Positions 47,634 through 58,700 of a DNA stretch of 64,000 nucleotides are shown here, piece after piece. The position numbers were made by a program, and so were the translations under genes. How positions within the stretch are numbered: position 1 is the stretch's first letter; every line of letters begins with the position of its first letter. Origin of the DNA: Brachypodius melanocephalos. Taxonomy: Eukaryota; Chordata; Aves; Passeriformes; Pycnonotidae. The notes under the pieces are model-generated. The model ran no database searches, was not told the DNA's origin, and worked only from the letters and a program-made list of their open reading frames with translations. The stretch covers positions 945,393-1,009,392 of the forward strand of contig VZSR01003806.1 of the NCBI GenBank assembly GCA_013398615.1, in the 5' to 3' direction.

Positions 47634-49783
47634 CAAAGAAAAATCTCTCAGTGCTTGCTTGTGACACTGAATAGAGGGAAATATGAAGTGCAAGTATTCA
47701 CACCCCTCTAAGGGCTTATATTCCATAATTAAATTTCAAATGAGATGGCCATCAGGTGAGATACCATCCAGAATTCCCAACTGGAAAAAAATAATCCAGT
47801 ATTTTTTATAGAAGATACAAAGAAGAAAAAAAAATATAAATCTCCAAAATATTTATTTTGTTTTATAAAGCAATCAACACATAAGTTAAGTTAAACTGGA
47901 AAAGCAACACAATAATCTCAGTTAAAGGAAAATAAATCCTAATATTCATCTGTTGGAATGGTATCTAGTAATTAGTTATTCCAACATTTTCTAACAGTTC
48001 AAGTTTTACTGACATTAAGCTAATTATCACTTACAAAGGAATGCATTTTCCAAAGGTAATTGCCAAATTATTCTATCATCATTGAAGATGGGAATGAAAT
48101 AGAATGTAATAGCATTTTTGACAGTTTGGTAGCCTATTTCTATTTTATATTAGCCAGTTTGTAAGGACATGACAAATGCCAATTTCGAATAACTCTTCCT
48201 CAACTTTCTCATTTATTATTAATATTCATATATGTGTATGAATGCATCCAACAGAAATATATTGAGGTGTATTTTTATGTCAGGTATTAATAAATATTTG
48301 TCAGAATTGTAGTCCTCTATACTGTTTCAATGTTTAGAACTCCTCTGTGCTTTAAAAAGTGTATATGTCTTGTTTCAGAACTGTTCATGTAGCTAAAGGA
48401 TACCATAACAAGTAAAATATAAAATTACCTTAAATAATATCCTGCAATGTCAGCCTGGCTATCAGAGTGAAATTTAATTCTTCTAGTGAATTGTAGTTCC
48501 TAAAGGTCTTGTAAGTTAAATTTAGTCAGTGAATTATGTCTGGACATCTACATTAGCTTCAAATTATGCTGTTGCTGACACTTGAAAAGTATTTTGACTT
48601 CAGAGCATTTTGTTGTGTAACTGTAATTTAGAAAGCAATTCAGTTGATAGTGCATTAGACATAATGAAATTTAGAAATCTCTTTAGTCTTTTAGTGAAAA
48701 AAAGGACTATGATTTTTATTTTGATCAGTAAAGTAAGAAAAAGAGGGCAAGAGATTTGCAATTCAAAAAAAACCACTTTTGTATTATTAAATTACAGAAT
48801 TAAATTAGTTTTAATTTTCCAAATTTTGTGAAATGTAGTTAGTAACAAATGCTCTCTGTGAGAAGTCAAACTCCTGGTCCAATTCTTTTTTGTGCTCTGT
48901 CCATCTGAAATACTGCAGTGTTAGATATCAAATTGTATTGTTAATCTCTGTGGCTATACTACAGAATGTTTATGACAAAATTTCAAATGCTTTATACTCT
49001 TCATATACGTATGCATAAATATATATGTGTATTTATTATTTATCTGTATACTTGTGCACTAGCTTAGAGTTGAATTTAGGAATTCACTTTTCCAAATAAT
49101 TTTAGCTGAAACGTATTGCTGTGTCCTCTGTTACTGTGGTGGATGTACTCTTAACCTCAAGTAAACTGTGTCTGCAGAGAAATCCCAGAATATTTCATCT
49201 TCGTAAGAGACCTAACTTTTGTGAAGCTCTTTTTCTTTCTCCCTCTCTCATTTTCCAGTGTGACTTTTCTCTATTTTCAAAGAAACATTCCTTTCCTTAA
49301 TACCTTTTTAAGATGAACTTCAAGCTGAATGCTATTTTGACTCTTTGACAAGGGCAATTTCAACAACTGTCATTTTGTCTAAACCAAAATCCCATTTCTG
49401 TAAAAACCTTGCATCTTGGGTTTTTAATGTTGCCTTAAAGAATTATCTTATCATTTTTATGGTCTTTACATCACCTGCCCTTTATTGTAGTTTCAACAGC
49501 CATTACAAAGAGATTACTAAACCATCCTTGCAGACACACCAAATGTCTGATTACTGCTGGTGAAGTGGAGAATTATTTGCCATCATGGGTAGTCTGAGTT
49601 TGGCATTTCCTTTTCAACCCACACCTCTGCTTAGAAAAAGAAGCTGAAAAAAAACCCAGCTGAAACTGAAGTTACTGAAACAGAAAAGACAAATTCCCAA
49701 GATGTGAGTGAGGGTGAGTCTTGGCACTGTGAGCAGACATGTTTGAATGGGATGGCAGTGAGTCTGGTGTTTTAGGAAAAATT
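47634..49783. other. Unique AT-rich non-coding DNA
   Basis: Nothing is recognised in 2.1 kb. Frames do not exceed about 75 codons. There is a pyrimidine-rich patch at 49232-49262. Confidence 0.5.
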
Positions 49784-50118
49784 AGAATCATGGAATCTCT
49801 TGAGTTGGAAGGGATCCACAAGGATCATGGAATTGAACTCCTGTCCCTGCACAGGGCCATCCCCAAGAGTCACAACATGTGCCTGCGCATTGTCACAATG
49901 CTGTGCATTGTCCAAACACTTCTCAAACTCTGTCAGGCTGGTGCCGTGACCACTTCCCTGGGGAAGTACACAACCACTTGTGGTTAAGAAATTAATATCC
50001 AGCCTAAACTTCTCCTGACACAACTTCAGGCCATTCCCTTGTGTTCTCTCACGGATCACCACAGAGAAGAGACCACAGTTCCTCACGAGAAAGCTGTAGA
50101 GCACCAAATTGGGCAAAC
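49784..50118 (-). mobile_element. CR1 LINE 3' fragment, antisense
   Basis: AGAATCATGGAATCTCTTGA begins the antisense 3' end. It is followed by GTTGGAAGGGATCCACAAGG, CCTGTCCCTGCACAGGGCCA, CCCCAAGAGTCACAACATGT, CTCTGTCAGGCTGGTGCCGT, GACCACTTCCCTGGGGAAGT and CAACTTCAGGCCATTCCCTT. The match ends around GAAAGCTGTAGAGCACCAAA. Its landmarks differ from those of the other copies here, pointing to a separate CR1 subfamily. The 117-codon minus frame (49772-50125) runs sense through this 3' region but carries no reverse-transcriptase motif. Confidence 0.87.
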
Positions 50119-50544
50119 TATGCAAGTTACACTGTGAAGAACATGCACACTCTGTGCTGCAGGACTCCTTTCAAGTTAAAATCCCAAAACTTGTGTGCAG
50201 TAGGCTTTTTCAAGAATTTGTGCTCACCTCCCAGTGAGGAGCATTAAAGTAAAACTACCTAAGGTTAAGAAAGGGTTAAAGATGATTATTGCAAAAACAA
50301 GCATTTAGCTTCTGCAATGAAGTTATTTTGACCTGAAAATAACCCCCACAGGTTATTCATAGGATTAGCACCATATATATATACACCTTTATACTGTTTT
50401 ATGATAAAAAATATTAAAATACTATTTAAAACAAAGATACTTTGAGAGCCTCTGTTTCCTTTAAATTGGATTAGAGAAAATACCTTGTCACTGTTACATT
50501 GTATATTGTTTCTATTGATGTTAGATTATCTGTATTCATTTTAG

Positions 50545-50592
50545 GATACAAGGGTTTCGGTTGGAAGGGACCTGGAATGATTGTCTAGTCCA
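50545..50592 (-). mobile_element. Short CR1 3' remnant, antisense
   Basis: GATACAAGGGTTTCGGTTGG, AAGGGACCTGGAATGATTGT and CTAGTCCAAAT match the antisense stretch next to the CR1 tail (GGGTTGGAAGGGACCT, CATCTAGTCCAAC). Under 50 bases remain. Confidence 0.6.
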
Positions 50593-51534
50593 AATTAAGA
50601 TATTCATCAGCCTTGAAGCATTTTTATTTGTTTGTTTCTGGTTCCTTTATTAATTTGAGTTATTCTTATGGTTATTTTGATTCTTTTCATGAAGAGGTGC
50701 TGAAAATTAAATGTTAGAGTAGAAATTAAAGAATGATTCTTTAATAAGCACTAAAAACATTTTAAAACTGAAAATCATAATTTGTGTGCTGTATACAAAG
50801 AGGAAGAACAATGTTTTCCTTAAGGATCCAGTTACATTTTTTACTAAATGTAATGCCATTTACTGCAAAGTAATATAAGACTAATAATTCCTATGAACTT
50901 GAGAAAAAATAGTGGTATAAAACCCATCTGAATTTTTTAAGTATCACATAAATAGCCACCCAGCATGTAATTTTCAATTCTTTTCTTTCCTCTCCCCATC
51001 TGACTCAGTTATTCTTGGGCCAAATGCTGATTAACATGATTTCCAAAAGTACAATGTACAAAATTATAGCACTTTGCTAAAACAGTGATCAGTGTGCTGG
51101 AGGATACAAGCTGGCAGAAAGAAGCAATAGTGGGGATGATAAAACATTTTGAAAATGAAACGTGATTTGGATTTGCCGTCATTGACTTCAGACATTTACC
51201 TAAACAATGTGAAATTCTGCTGCAGGGGTTAAGGCATCTGTCATACCCAGAAATTTTAAAACGGACATTCAAAAGAACTGAAAATAATAGGGAATAGAAA
51301 AGATAAGGACAAGTCTTCTTCTGTAATGCTTTGCTTCAAATAGACAGGGCAAACTATTTGGAAATACAAAATATTGAAAACAATATTTGTAAAGGCAAAC
51401 TTTGTAATTAATTTCCTGGTTTTTTTGCATTCTTAAATCATTCCAGATTTTAGGTGGCACTAAATGAACTTGAGAAATATAGGGCAACTGCTGATGTTTT
51501 TCCTTTTTGTATGGTTGAAGAGTCCACAGGTTTA

Positions 51535-51620
51535 GGGAAGGAGAGATGAAGGAAAGAGGGGAAGAAGAAGGACAGAGGGATAGAGAGAAGGAAGGAAAAG
51601 AAAAGAAGGAAGGAACATGA
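51535..51620. repeat. Purine-rich tract, (GGAA)n/(GA)n type
   Basis: About 85 bases are nearly all A and G, with GGAAG, GAGA and AGAAGGAAGG units. Confidence 0.85.
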
Positions 51621-54600
51621 CAAACTGTTTTAAACCAAAATGTAGATGACCTTAACTTTAATAAAATGAAATTAAAATCACCCCCCACAAGAACCAGAAT
51701 GAAGAATTCAGGTCACAGAACATGATGTTATACATTTACTAGCAGGTTTCAAGGTGAAACACAGCAGTGGGAACAAATAAACTACAAGGAAAAGAAAATC
51801 CTTTTGGAGTTCAATTTTTTTGACTTTTGAATTCAACAAAAAATTAAAGTTGAGAAGGTGACTTAGGTGGTATAATTTACCATGAGTTAACTAGAGTTAT
51901 TCTGTTATTTATAGCAATAGTAGTATATGTAGCAGAAGCTTAAAGAGTGTGTTTTGGTGGTACATATGTAAGAGTCTGGTACATAGATCTTTATTTTGCC
52001 ATTTTAACTTTGAGAAGAATTAGAATAATTCTACACCTGCAATATATTTAGAGCAAAGCATTTAGAGCACTGATTGTGCTTGGCTTTTAAGGTTTGAAAT
52101 GATTCAATATTCCTAGTCAAACAAATTTTCCTTGAAAAAACCCAAGAGTTTTTCATCCAAGCCTCTATTCTCATGATGGCATCTCCTAGGTTTGCTTTCC
52201 GGAGAAGATGTGGGATATACTTCTTGATCACTGCTGACTCTGGTCAATACCTAGTATTTCTTCCGGTATAAATTCCAGTCAGGAGGACTTTCCATTTCGA
52301 ATCATAAAAGCTATAGATTTTTTATCATCTCTTCTTCACTGAAGCAAAGCCAGGCACAAATTGATTGTCTGTGTTATCAAGGCCATTTATCTGTGGTGTC
52401 TACTACAGAAGTTGGCATGTGTTTTATCACTAGATTCATAGGAAATACTCCTGAAAAAGTAGAATTGAGATGTCCACATATGGAATCCATGTGCCACAGG
52501 TTTTCACAAAACATAAACACTGTATAGCTTGAAATTTTCATATATACACATTTCATATGTACTCATTCGGATATATTAAATATAACAAAAAAATTACTGT
52601 ATCACTTCCATGTCTATAAATTATGCTTCATCCCTTCTAAGTCAGGGAATAACTAGCCAGGGGTTCAAGAAATAACAAAATCATGTTTTGTTGTCTTGGA
52701 GAGGGCAATTTTTATAGTTTTCGATTTCATTAGAAATACAAATAATGTGAGCAAATCAAATGCATATTTTGTAACTTGTGACACATTTGAAAACAGGTTG
52801 TTGCATGTTGTATTGCATATAGATAGCTAACAGTCAATTCTGAACACTGAACATATGAAGCCATTTAAAAAAGAGAAAAATAAATATTGCAAAATATCCA
52901 TTATTTGCCTCAGAAATATTTCTTATGCTAAATTTGTAGAAGATAGAATAGGATTTTTGTAAAACAAATTTATCTAGAATTTAACTACCATGATTACCCA
53001 TCTAAGAATACCATCAAATATTTTGTGTGTCTGAGTGGTATAACAGGTCACTGACCATTCTCTCAAGGGTTTTAGGGGCTACATTCTGCTCCCCACCACT
53101 TTAAAATACATGAGTACCTTAACACTTCATTTTTATAGCTGGAAAAATTCTCTTAACCTTTTTATTTGAAAAAAATCACATACTTCTGTAAATAGGCAAG
53201 GATTTAAGATAACTGACATAAATATATATGAGAATATGAATATGTTGTTGAGAATATCTTATTGGGTTTTGATATTTTTAGTGTGATGTAAACCATTTAG
53301 ACATTGACCCCAATAGAGCCACAATTCTCTGCCTGATTCCTGTAGCATCAAATGGGCTCTCCAAGCCAATTTTAATAAAAAAAGAAAACACATATTAAAT
53401 ATTCAAAATACAGTCATCCTTCAAACTGTGATTCATCTTGCCTTTCTCTGGCATCTATTTTAGGGTGGGGTAAATGGTTTCATTTTTTTTTTAAAGCTGA
53501 ATGTGTATGGATTTCAGACATTCATCTTGAATCGGATACCAGGTTCAAGGTGGTGGTATCATATAGGATGCTTCTTACTCTATAATGACACAGTTTTCAT
53601 TTTTAGAGTTTTTTCCTGAAAGTGAATTATTGGTGACTTTTATTAGTTGAAAACACACATTTTATTAATAAGTGCTGTTTTCAGGGGAATTTCAGAGTTA
53701 CACACTATTACATTTTCTAAGGATTGAGATGTTAAGGTCTCCATTGTAAGAAAAATACTTCTCTTTCCAGCTTCTAGCACCTTGTCAGCCTCATTAATTT
53801 ATTCTTTACTTTTGGAAGACTAAATACTGTACTGTCATAGGGAGATGTAAATTATTTTGCTTTTGTGACAAATAATGATGAAGCAGGTAATGAAAAGGTC
53901 CCCATAATGAAGAGATTACAATTTAAACTCAGATGAGACACAAAAAGAGGGAAAAATAAACAAGAACAAAATATATATAGAATTGTGACTATAACTTTTA
54001 TAAAGTATTATGCAATTATCTGTCAGATATGTCTGTGTTTCTGATTGCTGAGTGCATTAGTTCCTTTAATGGAAGATTTTGGGAGAAAGGTTTTAGAAGT
54101 AGTTTGAACGATGAAATAATGAGGTCTGTAAGTAGGAATTCAGAGGCCATTCCATGAATCTAAAACAGCTAGAAAGAGAGTTTGAAAATAAAATGGTAGA
54201 AGAAAATTAAAGCAATATTAAATTCATGTCCTTAGCACATAGAAGACAAGGCCAAAATTATAGGTTAAGGCTGAGTAATTTGGGTCACTGAGTGTCAAGA
54301 ACAAGGAATTTGAACTTGTCCTAACAGAAGGATATAGCTATGGATGATGTAATTGTAGCATCACACAAACTGTGGAGTTGGCCACATTTTATGCCATAAA
54401 TTACATTAGTATGTTCTGAATCTATTGACTGAGGTTGAAGACAAAGTGAAACTATATGGCTTAGATTTAATAAGTGGATTTTCATCTATATAAAAAATCA
54501 ATACAAGATGAAGTTGGTGATGTTGATTGACATTTATAATTTTTTGACATCTTTAGGTATTTTATTGCCTATTTTCTTTTCTTTGTGAACTCATTATGTC

Positions 54601-54679
54601 AATGGATATGAATCACTATTTCCTGTCCAAAGTACAAACTGAATAGCTAAGATATAAAACTGAACTAGCTTTTTTTCTG

Positions 54680-54745
54680 TTTTTGTTTGTTTGTTTGTTT
54701 GTTTGTTTGTTTGTTTTGTTTTGTTTTGTTTTGTTTTTTTTTTTT
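54680..54745. repeat. Compound (TTTG)n-(TTTTG)n-poly(T) microsatellite
   Basis: About eight TTTG units (54680-54711) pass into about five TTTTG units (54711-54735) and then a T run. The tract lies directly before the broken 5' end of the next CR1. Confidence 0.9.
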
Positions 54746-54760
54746 CCTTTCTGCATTTTT

Positions 54761-55788
54761 AGTTGGACTCAGTTTCTCCAGTCACCAGTGGTGTCTCTCA
54801 GGGGTCTGTGCTGGGGCCAGCTCTGTTCAATATTTCTATTGTCGATGTAGATGAGGGTATTGAGTCTTTCATTAGTAAATTTACAGATGACACTAAGCAG
54901 GGAGTTTGTGTTGATCTGTTGGAAGGTAAGGAGTGCTCTGCCAGAGAGACCTGGAATGGTTGGATGGATGGGGAGAGTCCAATAGGATGCAGTTTAATCA
55001 GTCCAAGTGTTGAGTCCTGCATTTTGGCCACAATAACCCCCTGCAATGTTATAGGCTGGGGACGCTGTGGCTGCAGAGTGTTCAGGCAGAAAGGGACCTG
55101 GGGGTACTGGTGACAGCAGCTGAACAGGAGCCAGCAGTGTGCCCTGGTGGCCAGGAAGGCCCATGGCATCCTGGCCTGGATCAGGAATGGTGTAGCCAGC
55201 AGGAGCAGGGAGGTAATTTTTCCCTTGTACCTGGCATTAACGAGGGCATACCTTGGGTCCAGTTCTGGGCCCCGTAATTTAGGAAGGATGTTGAAATGTT
55301 GGAGGGTGTCCAGAAAAGGGCACAGAGCTGGTGAAAGGTCTGGAGCAGAAGCCCTATGAGGAGCAGCTGAGGGAGCTGGGGTTGTTTAACCTGGAGAGAA
55401 GGAGGCTCAGGGGAGACTTCATCACTCTCTCCAACTCCCTGAAAGGAGGTTGAAGCCAGGTGAGGTTTGGTCCCTTGTCCCAGCCAACAAGTGACAGGGC
55501 AAGAGGACACAGTTTTAAGCTGCACCAGTCCAGACATTAGGAAGAAGTTCTTCACAGAAAGAACTTTGTTCTTCACAGAAAGAAGACTGGACATTGGAAT
55601 GGGGTACTGAGAGAGGTGGTGGAATCACTGTACCTGGAGGTTTTTAAAAAAATACTAGATATAACCCTTAGTGCAACGATCTGGTTGGCAAAGTGATTTT
55701 CAGTCATAGGTCAGATTTGATGACCTCAAAGGTCTTTTCCAACCTACTAGACTCGACCTACTAGATCATGTGATTCTGTGATCTGTGT
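54761..55788 (+). mobile_element. CR1 LINE, about 1 kb, with reverse-transcriptase remnants
   Basis: This is the longest CR1 copy here, in sense orientation. Plus-strand translation at 54763-55113 shows a typical LINE reverse-transcriptase stretch: SGVSQGSVLGPALFN (motif normally SGVPQGSVLGP) and, further on, FTDDTK, which keeps both catalytic aspartates of the F/YADD box. After that the frame is scrambled by indels. The downstream end of ORF2 reappears in another frame at 55147-55359 (KAHGILAWIRNGVASRSREVI). The 3' landmarks follow: GAGGAGCAGCTGAGGGAGCT at 55360, GACATTAGGAAGAAGTTCTT at 55533, GATTTGATGACCTCAAAGGT and the tail GTGATTCTGTGATCTGTG. The copy is 5'-truncated and frameshifted, so it is inactive. 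Confidence 0.92.
55547..55584. repeat. 17-bp direct duplication within CR1
   Basis: GTTCTTCACAGAAAGAA occurs at 55547-55563 and again at 55568-55584, a perfect local duplication with period 21 in the CR1 3' region. Confidence 0.85.
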
Positions 55789-58700
55789 ATTTCCTTCAAG
55801 CATAATTTTTCTTATATAGTTTTAATGTTTCTGTCTACTTTTAGGCATTCCTAAGACTCTCTGAAACAGTCATCTGTTTTACATATCTGGAAGTTTGAAT
55901 GCATTTTACCACTGGTATGCAGTACCTTGACAGCATATTGGATGCTGCTATTTTATGTCTGTGGGAGTGAGAAATGAAAATGCCAGTTTTATGACAACAT
56001 GATGCATTGATTCTACTCACATGAATATCATTAATATCATACTCTGCCTTCTTGTCTTTCCCAAATTTTGTTTTCAACAAAAACAAAATAATGTAATTCA
56101 GATTATTTTTACTTGAATGCTGCACTATTTAATATTTTTTTCCTGAAATGCTAATAAAATCTGCAATGAGTGCTAAAGAATGAAGATTACTATTCAAGGG
56201 TATGCATGCTTGTAATGGAGATTGTCTTCTATGCAGTATTAATGTTGAGGCCATATGCACAGAAAACAAATCAGAGTTTTCTTGACTGTTTATTTTATAT
56301 CATAGAATATGTACATTTGTCAATTCCAAAAATCTGCCCACCAACATTTTTTTAGGAAAATATGCAGATCCATTTTGAACTTTATAGTGCAATTTAGTTA
56401 GATGTATAAAAGTATCCAGACAAGAAGGTCTAGACATTTGGTAACTGCAATACTCAGAATAGGTTCTTGATCATCTGTGTCCCAGAGATATTATTTGATC
56501 TTGGAATTACTCTTTTCTATACAGTGGCAGCACTACATGGTGGAAATTGCATCTCACCAGCATCCACTCTTCAACACTAATGTCCATGGCAATAGAATAA
56601 GATGCAACCCCTCTTGGATCTCACAACTCCATAGGACACAAAGGAAGTAAAACAACCCAAGAGAATTTGCAGCAAGAATTTTAAAATTTCTTTTTTAGTC
56701 ACCTGAGAATAAACATCTTAGATAAGCCACTGCTAAATATTCAGACTAGGAATATTTAATCTTTCTTGTTTATATCAAAAAACATCAAACTGATTTTTTT
56801 TTACATTTTGAATTGAGAGTTTCTACTTTTCAATGAAAAGTTTTCTAATTCTGCTTTTCCATCCATTCTCTTCAGAGCTGGAAAAATAAAATAAAAATTC
56901 CTATAGGATACAGTTTCTCTTTTCATTGAGCTCTAATTCAATATTTCAAATAAAATAATAATAATAATAAATACAGCCATTTATTCAGTGTAGATGATGT
57001 TTGTGATTTCTTGCATTTTTAGTATGCTGTTACTTAAATAAAGTTTTACATAAGAAGTTTCATAATATCTTCATAGAATGTGTTGAATTCCTAATTTTAG
57101 CAGTCTCTTATCTTCTAGGGCTTCATCAGCATTTTAAAACATCTAATTTTCTTCAAGCACAACAGAAATAACTAAAGCTGTGTCTAGTTGCATTTTGGTT
57201 CAGAGCTTTCAATATGCACAAGAGCAATTGACCAAATTTTGCCAGATCATCTGAATAACTTTGGGAAATTGCAGGCTAGTCTACCCTACAGCAATTTTCA
57301 TTTACTAATTCTCATTAACTTTTAATCTTCACAGTGTTCATCCAATAGTTTGTTGATGAGGTTCTTCTGGCACTTCCTAGGGTTTTGATCTGATAACAGA
57401 GAATGGACTAAAAAAGGTAGTATTCAATTCACAAGTGGAAAGGTTTTAAGGGATTGCAGGAATCAGGTTATCCATCCATTTTTGAGGATTAATTCCCGGT
57501 GCAGCCAAGTTTGCTGAAATAAATACCTCTTCTATGCTTTTTTGTGCTTTCAGTCGATCATATATTCTCTTATTTTGAAAACTGGTTTCGTAAAGGTAAT
57601 CAAATATTCAAACTATGTTCTTGTGACTCATGGTTGCTTCATAGCTGAGCACAGTAAAACTGCTGGTCTAGTCTTCACATCTTCAGTTTATATTTACTTT
57701 TGAGTTGTGAATTAATCATATTTATTGCCAAGTAATTTAGCCATGGTGTAAAAAAATACATATATTTAAGTTACACCTTATGACTTTTCACTTAGATTTT
57801 TTTTTTTTCAACACATAATATTTCATCTGGTCTTACACATGGATGAGGAAAACGATGAACAAAATTAACAACCATTACTATGCCCAAATGAAATACGAAG
57901 ACTGGTAAACTTCACAGTACCTGAATGACAATAAGAAACTGCTTTTTGAAAAAGGGTGTGTTTCTTTTTTTTCCAGAAAACATTTGGAGCCTGAGGTGTA
58001 GCTGTGAAATTGATTATTTCTTGGAAATTCACCTTCTTCAAAGTATTGGTACTTTTGAATAGGCTGTTATAAGAAATGATAAGTAAATGTGTGTATATTC
58101 ATATCATTAGTAAAATCCTATTTTAATAACTGTCTATTTGAGATCACCGGTTATTTCATGTGCCATTTTATATTTCTTGGAAATAATGTTTAACTTTCCA
58201 AGGCACTCTGTAGCATTAAATTTAAAAGGATAGATTTTGTGGTTTATCTCTTCATTCTCTTTTCAAAGATGTTCAGTCTGAAATTTGCCTTCTAACTGAA
58301 GTTAATAAAATAAGCAGAATTTATCACAATCTCGGGATAATTTACCATTCGTTTATTCTTCTCCTCCTGTGCTTACTTAGTGTCTGCCCTGTTTGTCAGC
58401 ATAGCTGCAGATTGCAATTTTCTTCTTCGTGCCATGCCACAGTGGTGAAAGTGAATGTACACTTGGGATTGAAGCCATCTATTATGGAAGCACTGGAATA
58501 GGTTATGAAGAGGACATGACTGCTCAGATATATCAAAGAGCAGCATTGCACTCAAGAACATCCCCTGTGCTGAAATTCCCAGCAAGGAATGATGTTGTAA
58601 TACACAATATTATTTCAGTGCATCTGAGGGGTCAATGCAATTTTGGGAAACAAAGTGTGTTCTAAGACATAAATATTTCTTAGTTCCTATTTCAGCTTCA

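Larger units (their letters stand above)
50119..54679. other. Unique AT-rich DNA with a CR1 scrap and a purine tract
   Basis: No gene is recognised. The 139-codon minus frame at 51269-51688 owes its length to the purine tract, giving long S/F/P-rich runs. A short TA repeat lies near 50374-50384. 52000-54600 shows only AT-rich unique DNA. Confidence 0.5.

Noticed and set aside
51269..51688. 139-codon minus-strand frame with a serine/proline/phenylalanine-rich part
   Set aside because: It overlaps the purine tract at 51535-51620, which keeps the frame open; there are no domain motifs and no splice support.
54763..55113. Apparent reverse-transcriptase gene
   Set aside because: It is part of a frameshifted, 5'-truncated CR1 copy, so it is reported as a mobile element rather than a working gene.
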